From Lysobacterales bacterium (lineage in GTDB: Bacteria > Pseudomonadota > Gammaproteobacteria > Xanthomonadales > Rhodanobacteraceae), in the NCBI GenBank assembly GCA_013298265.1, contig JAAFHE010000001.1, forward strand, positions 1 to 30,252: a DNA stretch of 30,252 nt. The letters run 5' to 3'. The stretch's first letter is position 1. Each line of letters starts with the position of its first letter. The position numbers and the translations under genes were made by a program. Under the pieces are notes generated by a model. That model had not been told where the DNA came from. It worked only from the letters and a program-made list of their open reading frames with translations, and made no database searches. Positions 7,928-15,737 of this stretch are shown one piece after another.

Positions 7928-8637
7928 ACGCCCGCACCGCACGCGTGATCACCCTGGGTCTGGCCGGTGCCTGTGGCTTCATGGCGCTGGTTGGTGCATT
8001 CGCCTGGATGGGGGCCGGCCGGGGTTACGGCTGGCTGCCGGAGACCGAAGCACCGCCAGTCACTGGCGTCGGTCGCATCGACACGGACGCCGTGGTCATG
8101 CCGCCTGATTCCGAATTCGCCGAAGTGCGCCAGCGGCCGATCTTTAACGAAGACCGCAAGCCGACGCCGATCATCGATGAGCCGACGACCGACGCCGCGC
8201 CGCCGGTGCCGCTCAACATCACGCTGACCGGCATCGTGCTGACACCGGATGTGAAGCTGGTCATGGTGCGCGACAACGCCAAAAACGAAGGCGTCTCGCT
8301 GCGCGTGGGCATGCCTCTGCCGGGCGAACAGCAGGGCTGGATTCTGACCGAGATCCGCGCACGCAGCGTCGTGTTCAAGAATCCGCAGGATGAAACCTCG
8401 GAAGTGGAACTTGAGGTTGCACCAGGACTCACAGTACCCCCCAGCCCGAGGCCCCCGCCGGCGGCCGCTGTCGCCCCGCCAGTACCGGCTCCACCGGATG
8501 GCAACGCCCCGGCCGCGGTTCCAGGACAACCACCGCCGGATCGGGCCGCCGAACTGCAACGCCGAATCGAAGAGCGCCGCCGCGAGATGCGCGAGCAGGC
8601 GGAGAAGCTGCGCGAGCAGCAGGAACAGGTCAAATGA
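7924..8637 (+). CDS. gspN: Type II secretion protein GspN (XpsN type, GspC-like HR region)
   Basis: By position this is the Xanthomonas-type N protein. One N-terminal membrane helix (about 8-30) is followed by the motif RPIFNEDRKP (71-80), which matches the RPLF..RRP signature of the GspC family. A beta-rich block (about 96-166, LNITLTGIVLTPD to VELEV) looks like the homology region that contacts the secretin N0 domain. A Pro/Ala-rich linker (170-205) and a strongly charged helical tail (207-237) complete it. No separate gspC is visible, so I infer that this protein links the inner-membrane platform to the secretin. It is 237 residues long and overlaps gspD by four bases. Confidence 0.82.
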   Translation: MNARTARVITLGLAGACGFMALVGAFAWMGAGRGYGWLPETEAPPVTGVGRIDTDAVVMPPDSEFAEVRQRPIFNEDRKPTPIIDEPTTDAAPPVPLNITLTGIVLTPDVKLVMVRDNAKNEGVSLRVGMPLPGEQQGWILTEIRARSVVFKNPQDETSEVELEVAPGLTVPPSPRPPPAAAVAPPVPAPPDGNAPAAVPGQPPPDRAAELQRRIEERRREMREQAEKLREQQEQVK

Positions 8638-10934
8638 ACGGAGTGCCACCAGTGCGTCTACGTCTGTATCCCCTTTGCCTGGTCGCGCTGCTGGTCGCGC
8701 TGGGCGGCTGCTCTTCGTCCGGGCCGATCCGGCCTGAGCGTGCCGACGCGCTGCCGGCGCAGTCCGCAGCGTCGGAAACGACGGCTGGGAACGTCCCCGC
8801 CAGCAAGATCGACGACGGTCCGATCGCCTTGAGCCGCAGCAAGGATCCGTTGGCGAAGGCGGCCGAGCCCGAGATCGAGAAGGGCACGGCCAAATTCCTC
8901 AACGAAGCCGCTGCGCGTGCGCCGGTGGTGTCGGTGCCCGACGGCGACGGCCAACTGACCTTCAATTTCGAAAATCAGCCGATCCAGGCCGTGGCCAAGG
9001 CCATCCTTGGCGATCTGCTGCAGCTCAACTACGTCATCGCACCGGGCGTGCAGGGTAACGTGAGCTTTTCCACGTCCAAGCCGATCAAGTCCGATCAGGC
9101 CATGTCCATCCTGGAGATGCTGCTGTCCTGGACCAACAACGCGATGGTCTACAGCGAAGGCCGTTACACGGTGCTGCCGACCAAGGATGCGTTGCCTGGC
9201 AAGCTGGTGCCTCGGATTGCCGCGCCCAGCCTGGCGCGGGGCTATGAAGTGCGTGTATTCCCGCTGCGCTTCGTCTCGCCCAAGGAAATGGAGAAACTGC
9301 TGAAGCCGTATGCCAAGCCCGACGCCTTCGTCTCGGTCGATACGGCGCGCAGCATGCTCGTGCTCGCAGGCACAGGCACCGAGCTGTCCAATTATCAGCG
9401 CACAATCGACACGTTCGACGTCGACTGGCTCAAGGGCATGTCGATAGGCGTGTATGCGATCGTCAACGTCGAAGTCGCGAAGATCATGCCTGAGCTCGAC
9501 AAGCTGTTCGGCGCCACCGGCGAGTCGCCGATGGCAGGCATGTTCCGCTTCGTTCCGATCGAGCGCACCAACTCGGTCATTGTGATCACGCCGAATCCTG
9601 ACTACCTGGCTCAGGCCGAGGAATGGCTGCGCCGGCTCGATCAGGGCGGCAGCGAGAACGGCACGCAGCTTTATGTATACGATGTAAGAAATGTAAAATC
9701 GGTTGATCTTGCCGACCGTCTCAACGAGGTGTTCACCGGTCAGCGCAGCAGCAGCTCGTCGCGCAGTACGAGTTCGCGTGGCGGTGTTGCGCCAGGACTG
9801 CAGTCCGTCGAAGTTCGCGGCACCAACGATACGAGTCGCCGCGCTGAACAGACGCGCGACAAGCAAGCCGCCGCAGCCGCAGGCGGTGCAGGCGGCGGAG
9901 CCGCCGCGTTCACCATCGGCGATGAAGAGTCGGAGGTGCGCATCACCGCCGTCGAAGAGAACAACCAGATCCTGGTCATGGCGACGCAGAGCCAGTGGGG
10001 CATCATTCAGAGCGCGATCAAGCGACTCGACGTAGAGCCTCTGCAGGTGCAGATCGAGACCAAGATCCTGGAGGTCTCGCTGGTCGGCGATCTCGAGTAC
10101 GGCGTGCGCTGGTTCCTGGAAGGTCTGATCGGTACCAGTAATCAGGGCACCAACCGTTTCACGCAGTCGCAGCCAGGCAATCAGCAGCGCGGGTTGTTTG
10201 GCGCCACCAATACACCGGGGTCGAACAACCAGAATGTCTTTTTCTCATTCATCAACAGCGAAATCGAAGTGGCGATCAACGCGCTGCAGACGAGTTCCAA
10301 CACCAAGACACTGTCTGCCCCGTCCCTGGTTGTGCTCAACAACAAGGAAGCGCGCATCAACGTCGGCGACCAGATTCCGGTCGTGCAGAACTATCTGAGC
10401 GGCGGCTTCACGGGCGGCACCAATGGCAACGTCAATACCGGCACGAGCTATGGTTCGGTGCAGTTCCGCGATGTCGGCGTGATCCTTACGGTGACACCCC
10501 GGGTCAATCCGGGCGGCCTCGTCTACATGGAAGTCTCGCAGGAAGTCAGCAAGCCCGGCGCGCAGGACGTAACCGGCAACTACAGCGTGGCCAAGCGTGA
10601 AATCGAAACCGAAATTGCCGTGCAGAGCGGCCAGACCGTGCTGCTCGGCGGCCTGATCGGTGAAGCAGAAGTGGCCGGCAAGGACGGTGTGCCCGGCCTG
10701 AGCCGCATACCCATCATCGGCAATCTGTTCGGCCACACCAAGAAGAACCGCACCCGTACCGAGCTCATCGTGTTGATCACGCCGCGCGTGTTGGGCAACG
10801 CGATCGATGCCCGCAGCATCACCGAGGAATACCAGCGCCGCTTCGAATCCCTGCCACCTATCAAGGGCGCAGGCGGCGATACGCTGGATGCCGCCTTCGG
10901 TGACAAGGGCGGCGTCAAGAAGAAGCAGAAGTGA
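8634..10934 (+). CDS. gspD: Type II secretion outer-membrane secretin GspD (lipoprotein)
   Basis: This is the outer-membrane secretin channel. The N-terminus is a lipoprotein signal with lipobox ALGGC (Cys26), consistent with the lipidated XpsD of Xanthomonas. The N0 domain lies near 103-180 (LTFNFENQPIQAVAKAIL), and N1-N3 repeats follow. A Ser/Gly/Ala-rich insertion (about 365-430) sits within the N3 region. The secretin domain runs from about 460 to 740 and includes VQIETKILEVSL, VGVILTVTPRVNPGG, VQSGQTVLLGGL, GVPGLSRIPIIGNLFG and ELIVLITPRVL. The tail (about 742-766) is Lys-rich. The length of 766 residues is typical. The last core T2SS gene of the operon, it overlaps gspN. Confidence 0.97.
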   Translation: MNGVPPVRLRLYPLCLVALLVALGGCSSSGPIRPERADALPAQSAASETTAGNVPASKIDDGPIALSRSKDPLAKAAEPEIEKGTAKFLNEAAARAPVVSVPDGDGQLTFNFENQPIQAVAKAILGDLLQLNYVIAPGVQGNVSFSTSKPIKSDQAMSILEMLLSWTNNAMVYSEGRYTVLPTKDALPGKLVPRIAAPSLARGYEVRVFPLRFVSPKEMEKLLKPYAKPDAFVSVDTARSMLVLAGTGTELSNYQRTIDTFDVDWLKGMSIGVYAIVNVEVAKIMPELDKLFGATGESPMAGMFRFVPIERTNSVIVITPNPDYLAQAEEWLRRLDQGGSENGTQLYVYDVRNVKSVDLADRLNEVFTGQRSSSSSRSTSSRGGVAPGLQSVEVRGTNDTSRRAEQTRDKQAAAAAGGAGGGAAAFTIGDEESEVRITAVEENNQILVMATQSQWGIIQSAIKRLDVEPLQVQIETKILEVSLVGDLEYGVRWFLEGLIGTSNQGTNRFTQSQPGNQQRGLFGATNTPGSNNQNVFFSFINSEIEVAINALQTSSNTKTLSAPSLVVLNNKEARINVGDQIPVVQNYLSGGFTGGTNGNVNTGTSYGSVQFRDVGVILTVTPRVNPGGLVYMEVSQEVSKPGAQDVTGNYSVAKREIETEIAVQSGQTVLLGGLIGEAEVAGKDGVPGLSRIPIIGNLFGHTKKNRTRTELIVLITPRVLGNAIDARSITEEYQRRFESLPPIKGAGGDTLDAAFGDKGGVKKKQK

Positions 10935-10953
10935 CGAATATCGGAGTAAGCGA

Positions 10954-11376
10954 ATGAAAAACCTTAAAACCCTGTTGCTGCTCCCCGCGTTGCTGGGGCT
11001 TCTGGCTGGCTGTGCCGCTGGCACCAGTGGCGGCGCCAAGAAGGGCGGCACCGTTGAAGAGCGCGCGGTCAAGCGCTGGGAGCTGCTGATCGCCCGCAAT
11101 GCCGTAGAGGCGTACGAGTACCTCACCCCCGGATACCAGTCGACCCACCCCAAGGATCAGTATGTTGCCTCGATGTCCAGCCGGCCGATCAAATGGAAGA
11201 AGGTCGAGCTCATGGACAAGAGTTGCCCGGATGAGGACACCTGCACCGTCCGCCTCGTTGTCGATTTTGAGCTGCGGATCGCTGCCGGCATTCCCGGTCC
11301 TGTGGCAAGTGCCGATGTTCAGAAGGAAAAATGGCTCCGTCTCAAAGGTCAGTGGTATCACCTTCCGGCACAGTGA
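10954..11376 (+). CDS. Small lipoprotein of unknown function, end of T2SS operon
   Basis: The ATG at 10954 has a GGAG (10943-10946) at good spacing and lies 19 bases after the gspD stop, so it is probably cotranscribed with the secretion genes. The 140-residue product has a lipoprotein signal with lipobox LLAGC (Cys20). The mature part starts with a Gly/Ala-rich linker. The remaining roughly 105 residues (RAVKRWELLIARNAVEAYEYLTP and onward) look like a small NTF2-like or cystatin-like alpha-beta domain with two nearby cysteines (SCPDEDTC). I do not recognise a named family. A periplasmic accessory or pilotin-like role for the secretin is possible but is inferred only from position and lipidation. 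Confidence 0.8.
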   Translation: MKNLKTLLLLPALLGLLAGCAAGTSGGAKKGGTVEERAVKRWELLIARNAVEAYEYLTPGYQSTHPKDQYVASMSSRPIKWKKVELMDKSCPDEDTCTVRLVVDFELRIAAGIPGPVASADVQKEKWLRLKGQWYHLPAQ

Positions 11377-11405
11377 GCCGGTTCCAGAAGCCGCATTTCG
11401 TGGGA

Positions 11406-11434
11406 TTGCGTTGCCCTGACCTTTGTTCTAGCAT
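11406..11434 (+). promoter_or_regulatory. Candidate sigma70 promoter for the 501-aa secreted protein
   Basis: TTGCGT (11406-11411) and TAGCAT (11429-11434) are separated by 17 bases upstream of a gene with strong codon bias. The hexamers match consensus only partly (about 3/6 and 4/6). If used, it would leave a leader of about 100 bases. Confidence 0.25.
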
Positions 11435-11451
11435 TGGCGCGCTGTTGCCCT

Positions 11452-11498
11452 ACCATGCCCAAAAAAGGCGGGCCAAAACCGCTGTTGCGGAGCATGGT
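11452..11498 (+). other. Stem-loop in the leader of the 501-aa secreted protein
   Basis: ACCATGC (11452-11458) pairs with GCATGGT (11492-11498), and inside this CCGC (11479-11482) pairs with GCGG (11487-11490). The structure would lie in the untranslated leader, about 30 bases before the Shine-Dalgarno sequence AGGAG (11529-11533). It could stabilise the mRNA. Only the base pairing is seen; any function is inference. Confidence 0.35.
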
Positions 11499-11540
11499 CG
11501 GTTGTGAGCAAAAGCCCTGTGGTTCATTAGGAGTGTTGTG

Positions 11541-13046
11541 ATGAAAAGAAATAATCTGACGACTTCGGTTGTCGCAGGCCTCGCCGCAGTCGCCGGCTTT
11601 GCCAGCACCGCGAACGCCGTTGAGCTGAATCCGGATGGTACCGGCCAGGTTCTGGTCTATCCGTACTACACGGTCAACAAGAACCAGCAGACCCTGATCT
11701 CGGTGGTCAATACCACCAACATCGCCAAGGCTGTCAAGGTCCGCTTCCTCGAGGGTCACAACTCTCGCGAAGTCCTCGACTTCAACCTGTTCCTGTCGGA
11801 ATTCGACGTGTGGACCGCCAGCGTGTTTGCGCTGTCCGACGCCGGCCTGACTGGCGAAGGCGCTGCAGTCACCACGACCGACAAGAGCTGTACGGCTCCG
11901 AACAAGGACACCTGGACCGGCACGCTCGGCACCGGCCGTCCGTACCAGGAGTTCCTGCCGTTCGCCTACACCGGCTCGAACGTTGATACCGGCCCGACCG
12001 CTATCTCGCGTACCCGCGAAGGCCACATCGAGCTGATCTCGATGGCGGACCTGAATGGCGCGCTGCGCACTGCCGTTACCCACAATTCGGCTGGCACCCC
12101 GGCCAACTGTAATGTCGTGCAGAGCATCGACCCGTCCAACACGCTGCTGGTCCCGCCGACCGGCGGCCTGTTCGGCGCCGGTGGCGTCGTCAACGTTGCT
12201 CAGGGTACGTTCTACACCTACAACGCTGACGCGATCGATGGCTTCACGATCACCACGCTGTTCTCCGACACCGCTTCGCTGACGCCGTCGCTGGCTCAGG
12301 CCAACACGGGTCTGGGTATCGCTACTGCCTATGTGTTCGGTTCGGCTGGTCAGCTGATTCGTTCCGACTACTCGACGAGCGCTCCGAACAACGCGATCGA
12401 CGCCGTGTCGGCCGTGTTCATGTCGTCCAACCTGTTCAACGAATACAACGTTGACTCGTCGGTCGGCTCGAACACCGACTGGGTTGTCACCTTCCCGACC
12501 AAGCGCTTCTATGTCGACAACCAGATCCTTGGTGTGCCGCTCGAAGATCCGGGTGCGATCCAGCCCTTCCGCTACACCTTCGGTGAAGACGCCGCGGGCA
12601 ACGGTGCCGGCCTGTCCTGCACCCAGATCGAAGTTGGCCAGTACAATCGTGAAGAAGGTCGTCCGACCGGTCCGGCTCCGGGCTTCTCGCCGCCGCCTCC
12701 GGGACAGCCGGCTTCCTCGCTGTGTAAGGAAGTCAACGTCATCAGCTTCCTCAACGTCTCCACGGCTCCGACCGAGTCGGGCGTGCTGGGTTCGAAGCTG
12801 GTCACGAACGTCCGTCCGTTCGCTGCTGCTGGCTGGATGCGTCTCGGCATGAATCCGGCTTCCCAGCCGCACTTCAGCCGTCCGTCCATCGACGGCGACG
12901 TCTACGGTGGTCTGCCGGCTACCGGTTTCGAAGCGGTCAACTACGTCAACTCCAACGTGGCCCCGGGCGTGCTGTCGAACTACAGCGGTCTGTTCCGTCA
13001 CCGCGCCAGCCGCGCTTGCACCAACGCGACGGCTGCTTGCTCCTGA
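11541..13046 (+). CDS. Secreted protein of unknown function, probably highly expressed
   Basis: The ATG at 11541 follows AGGAG (11529-11533) with seven-base spacing; the GTG just before it is a poorer start. The product is 501 residues with a clear Sec signal peptide (MKRNNLTTSVVAGLAAVAGF, predicted cleavage after ANA at about residue 28). The mature protein opens ELNPDGTGQVLVYPYYTVN and continues with a beta-rich segment (LISVVNTT, AKAVKVRFLEG). It is low in Lys and Cys, rich in Thr, Ser, Asn and Gly, and has a Pro-rich loop (FSPPPPGQP) near residue 390. There is no C-terminal anchor. Codon use favours CGT, GGT and GCT far more than its neighbours, which suggests an abundant product. It resembles uncharacterised exported proteins of related bacteria; I assign no function. 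Being next to the T2SS makes it a candidate client. Confidence 0.88.
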   Translation: MKRNNLTTSVVAGLAAVAGFASTANAVELNPDGTGQVLVYPYYTVNKNQQTLISVVNTTNIAKAVKVRFLEGHNSREVLDFNLFLSEFDVWTASVFALSDAGLTGEGAAVTTTDKSCTAPNKDTWTGTLGTGRPYQEFLPFAYTGSNVDTGPTAISRTREGHIELISMADLNGALRTAVTHNSAGTPANCNVVQSIDPSNTLLVPPTGGLFGAGGVVNVAQGTFYTYNADAIDGFTITTLFSDTASLTPSLAQANTGLGIATAYVFGSAGQLIRSDYSTSAPNNAIDAVSAVFMSSNLFNEYNVDSSVGSNTDWVVTFPTKRFYVDNQILGVPLEDPGAIQPFRYTFGEDAAGNGAGLSCTQIEVGQYNREEGRPTGPAPGFSPPPPGQPASSLCKEVNVISFLNVSTAPTESGVLGSKLVTNVRPFAAAGWMRLGMNPASQPHFSRPSIDGDVYGGLPATGFEAVNYVNSNVAPGVLSNYSGLFRHRASRACTNATAACS

Positions 13047-13076
13047 TATCCATCGGGTAGTAAGTGATGTGTTAGT

Positions 13077-13110
13077 AGAAAGAAGGGCCCTTCGGGGCCC
13101 TTCTTTCTTT
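13077..13110 (+). terminator. Strong intrinsic terminator with UUCG tetraloop
   Basis: AAAGAAGGGCCC (13079-13090) and GGGCCCTTCTTT (13095-13106) pair perfectly around the extra-stable loop TTCG (13091-13094). Two more pairs (13077-13078 with 13107-13108) extend the stem to 14 bp. The T-rich 3' arm and tail run to 13110. It lies 31 bases after the stop of the secreted-protein gene. The A-rich 5' arm means it could also work on the other strand. Confidence 0.93.
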
Positions 13111-13432
13111 GCAACCGATTTACCTTTTCGATGCTGGGTGCGCCAAATGGCCCGACTCGGGCCGAGGATGGAGTCGGCTTTCCCTCTACCCTGGCAGGCT
13201 GTTGCGAGCCGACGAGCCTGATTCAATCACAAGCCGTTGCATCCCAGGCGCGCTTCATGTTCCGGTTCCCGCCGGATCGACGCGTTGTGCTCTTTCGGTA
13301 CCGCCGAACGCTTTTCACTCATCCGGGTCTCGCCAATCCCCTCACTTGCAACTTGATTTAACGAAGGGTTTGCACGTAGGGCCTGGCCAGGCGCTAAAAT
13401 TCGCTCGCTCTCATTTGAATTGGAACTTGTCA
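13111..13432. other. 322-base intergenic region with candidate promoter
   Basis: I see no convincing gene here. An upstream hairpin (CCGACTC 13152-13158 with GAGTCGG 13171-13177) lies near the left end. Near the right end TTGCAC (13370-13375) and TAAAAT (13395-13400), 19 bases apart, form a candidate promoter for the next gene, with a leader of about 25-30 bases. The TAAAAT box is good; the spacing is long. Confidence 0.4.
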
Positions 13433-14584
13433 ATGCCTGCATTGCGCCTGTCAGCCGCTGCGTTGTTGCTGTCCATCGCGGCCGCCTCTGGTTCTGCCAA
13501 TGCCCAGACGACTCTGCGGCTTACCTGGACTCCGAGCGGCGGTGGGCCGCAAAAGGTCTGCGAATACACCACTGACGCAAATGGCGTCAGCATGGATCCG
13601 GCCACCGGCGCCTTGCTTGCTGCGGGTTCGTTCTCCGGGACTGACTGCCCGACCGGCACGACCCCGGTTCCCGATCCTGCTATCACAAACGGCATCACCA
13701 CTGCCGACATTCCCGCGGCGACGACGACAGGTGCCACGCACAACATCACCTGGACCGCCAACGCGGATAGCTGCAACTACTCCGAAAGCATCACGCCGGG
13801 CGCCATTGCGAATTGGCCGCTTACCGGCAACGTCTGCAGCAACGCGACTGCGTGCGCGCAAGGACTAACCGTGCCGGTCACGATTCCCGCCACCCCCGGC
13901 GACTATCGCTTCCAGCTGACCTGCAGCAGGATTGGTTCCTCCGTAGTAGTGAAATCGGCGCAGAACGTCACCGTTACCACGGGCGGCGGGGGCGGCGGCG
14001 GCGATACCTGCGTCAACAACGCAGGCATCTCGCGCCTGACTTTCGGCCGTGTGCAATACAACGACACATCCGGTCGCGACACGGATCTGACCTTGTTCGA
14101 GAACGTGTTCGGCCATAATCCGGGCGGCGCACCGCGTCCCTTCCCCGGCACGGCCAACATCAACCAGCGCGTATTCATCCCTCGCAATCAGTATGTGGCG
14201 CTGAAGTTCACCGTACCGCCGGGCTTCCCAGACCAGACCTACGGCCAGTTCCGTTTCGAGGAGACGCAGCCGGCATCACTGCGTATGTCGTTCACGATCA
14301 GCAAGACCTGCGGCGATTTCTCCACCACCGCAACGGCGCCGCTGACCTCCCGTTGCATCATGAACAACGAACCGATCAACGGCACGCTGGCCTGGGGCTA
14401 CTACCTTGGTGCCACGACACTCTGCCCGCTTGTGCCGGGTGAAACCTATTACCTCAATATCATCCACGCACCGCTAGCCAACTTGACCAACTCCAGTTGC
14501 GCTGGTACTTGCGGCAACACCATCCAGAACCAGAAGCAGGGTACTGGTGCGGGTTGGCCGACAGGAATCGACGAGGTTCAGTAA
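13433..14584 (+). CDS. Secreted two-domain protein with poly-glycine linker, unknown function
   Basis: The ATG at 13433 gives a good signal peptide (MPALRLSAAALLLSIAAASG, cleavage after ANA near residue 24); the longer open frame from 13109 reaches into the upstream terminator region. The 383-residue product splits in two. Residues about 25-183 form a Thr-rich, beta-like domain with several cysteines. A linker of seven glycines sits near 184-190. Residues 193-383 form a second domain (RLTFGRVQYNDTSG, FIPRNQYVALKFTVP, GETYYLNIIH) with about six cysteines, including a closing CAGTCG. The paired cysteines suit an oxidising periplasmic or extracellular setting. I do not recognise the family. It may be a T2SS client, but this is inferred only from the signal peptide and location. 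Confidence 0.85.
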   Translation: MPALRLSAAALLLSIAAASGSANAQTTLRLTWTPSGGGPQKVCEYTTDANGVSMDPATGALLAAGSFSGTDCPTGTTPVPDPAITNGITTADIPAATTTGATHNITWTANADSCNYSESITPGAIANWPLTGNVCSNATACAQGLTVPVTIPATPGDYRFQLTCSRIGSSVVVKSAQNVTVTTGGGGGGGDTCVNNAGISRLTFGRVQYNDTSGRDTDLTLFENVFGHNPGGAPRPFPGTANINQRVFIPRNQYVALKFTVPPGFPDQTYGQFRFEETQPASLRMSFTISKTCGDFSTTATAPLTSRCIMNNEPINGTLAWGYYLGATTLCPLVPGETYYLNIIHAPLANLTNSSCAGTCGNTIQNQKQGTGAGWPTGIDEVQ

Positions 14585-14676
14585 TCCCCTATGGCCTGCA
14601 CCACACGGTGCAGGCTGTCCTCGGGAATGGCTGCGCGGCTGGAACTCCAACGGATACTGGCGGTCGATCAAGCCTC

Positions 14677-14682
14677 TACAAT
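14677..14682 (+). promoter_or_regulatory. Candidate -10 box upstream of the prolyl isomerase gene
   Basis: TACAAT (14677-14682) matches the -10 consensus at five of six bases, but no good -35 box is seen at normal spacing. If used, transcription would begin close to the hairpin at 14688 and the mRNA would carry a 5'-terminal stem-loop. Confidence 0.25.
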
Positions 14683-14687
14683 CGGGT

Positions 14688-14717
14688 GGGCGCGCTACGC
14701 GCGCCCCCTTTCTTTTT
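14688..14717 (+). terminator. Hairpin plus T-run just before the prolyl isomerase start
   Basis: GGGCGCGC (14688-14695) pairs perfectly with GCGCGCCC (14699-14706) around TAC, followed by CTTTCTTTTT to 14717. This looks like the intrinsic terminator of the upstream secreted-protein gene (stop at 14584). It ends only ten bases before the ATG at 14728, so it must also affect, or lie within, the leader of the next gene. Confidence 0.75.
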
Positions 14718-14727
14718 GGGACATTCA

Positions 14728-15681
14728 ATGCGCAAAGTGATTTTGGCTCTGGGATGGGTCGCGTCCGCGGCGGCTGGCGCGGCTGGCACTAGTGATTCGG
14801 ACACGCTGGTCGTATCGCAGGGTACGGCCCGCGTCACGCTAGGCGATGTAGACGCCTACGTTCATCGTATTCCCGCGAATGATCGCAGCGGTTTCATGAA
14901 CAAGCCGGAGCGCATCGAAACCATGCTGCGCAACATGCTGCTGGACAAGCAGCTCGCCAGCGAGGCGCGTGAACTCGACATCGACAAGGACCCCGTCGTG
15001 CGGCAGCAGGTCGCGCTCGCCGTGGACAATGCGCTGTCGCGCGCTCGCGTCGAGCGGCTGCGTGAATCACTGAAGGTTCCGGATTTCACCGAGCAGGCGC
15101 GCGAGGAATACCAGGCGAACAAGCAGAAATACGCGACACCCAAGCGCTATGACGTCAAGCACATACTGTTCGACATCAAGTCGCGCACGCCGGAGCAGGC
15201 TGAAGCATTGGCCAAGGAAACCGCCGAGAAGCTCAAGCGCGATCCTTCCCAGTTCGACAGTCTTGTGGAATCGCTGTCTGATGATCAGAGCAAAAAAGAC
15301 AACGGCGGCCTGATCGAAAATGCCGCGTCGGACAACTTCGTCGCGCCGTTCGCCGAGGCTGCCGCCGCGTTACGGAACGTTGGCGAAATATCGCCGCCGG
15401 TGAGGACCTCGTTCGGCTATCACCTGCTCAAGCTAGTCAAGACCGAGCCCGAGCAGATGCAGCCGTTCGATCGCGTCAGCGAGTCCATCGTTTCGAGGCT
15501 CAGCGCCGAATGGATGGAAGCCCAGATACGCGGTCACCTGGACGGTCTGCGCAATCAGGCCATGGAGCCAAAGCCGGAAGTGTTGGCCACCCTGCGCGAG
15601 CGCTACAACGATCCGGCGGCTGTGGGCACTCCGGCCACCAGCGCCACGCCGGCCGCGGACGACGCGGCACCGCGCAAGTGA
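14728..15681 (+). CDS. Periplasmic parvulin-type peptidyl-prolyl cis-trans isomerase
   Basis: This is a folding factor expected to act on exported proteins. The ATG at 14728 gives a signal peptide (MRKVILALGWVASAAAGAAG). An N-terminal helical SurA/PrsA-like chaperone region spans about 35-130 (ERIETMLRNMLLDKQLASEA). A PpiC rotamase domain at about 138-240 carries the family marks YDVKHILF, NGGLIE, FAEAAAALRNVGEIS and FGYHLLKL. The C-terminal 25 residues are rich in Pro, Ala and Thr. The 317-residue length fits single-domain parvulins such as PrsA or PpiC-like proteins, not the two-domain SurA. Its place after two secreted-protein genes suggests a link to envelope protein folding. The hairpin and T-run immediately upstream leave its transcription unclear. 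Confidence 0.88.
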   Translation: MRKVILALGWVASAAAGAAGTSDSDTLVVSQGTARVTLGDVDAYVHRIPANDRSGFMNKPERIETMLRNMLLDKQLASEARELDIDKDPVVRQQVALAVDNALSRARVERLRESLKVPDFTEQAREEYQANKQKYATPKRYDVKHILFDIKSRTPEQAEALAKETAEKLKRDPSQFDSLVESLSDDQSKKDNGGLIENAASDNFVAPFAEAAAALRNVGEISPPVRTSFGYHLLKLVKTEPEQMQPFDRVSESIVSRLSAEWMEAQIRGHLDGLRNQAMEPKPEVLATLRERYNDPAAVGTPATSATPAADDAAPRK

Positions 15682-15737
15682 CGATTGCGCTTGCGTGGCC
15701 CAGAGCCGCGCAGGCGCAACGGGCTGGCTGAGCTGCA

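Noticed and set aside
11358..13226. 622-codon open frame on the minus strand, opposite the secreted-protein gene
   Set aside because: It is a shadow of a codon-biased gene on the + strand: Arg-rich, no recognisable domain, no Shine-Dalgarno sequence, and it crosses the clear + strand terminator.
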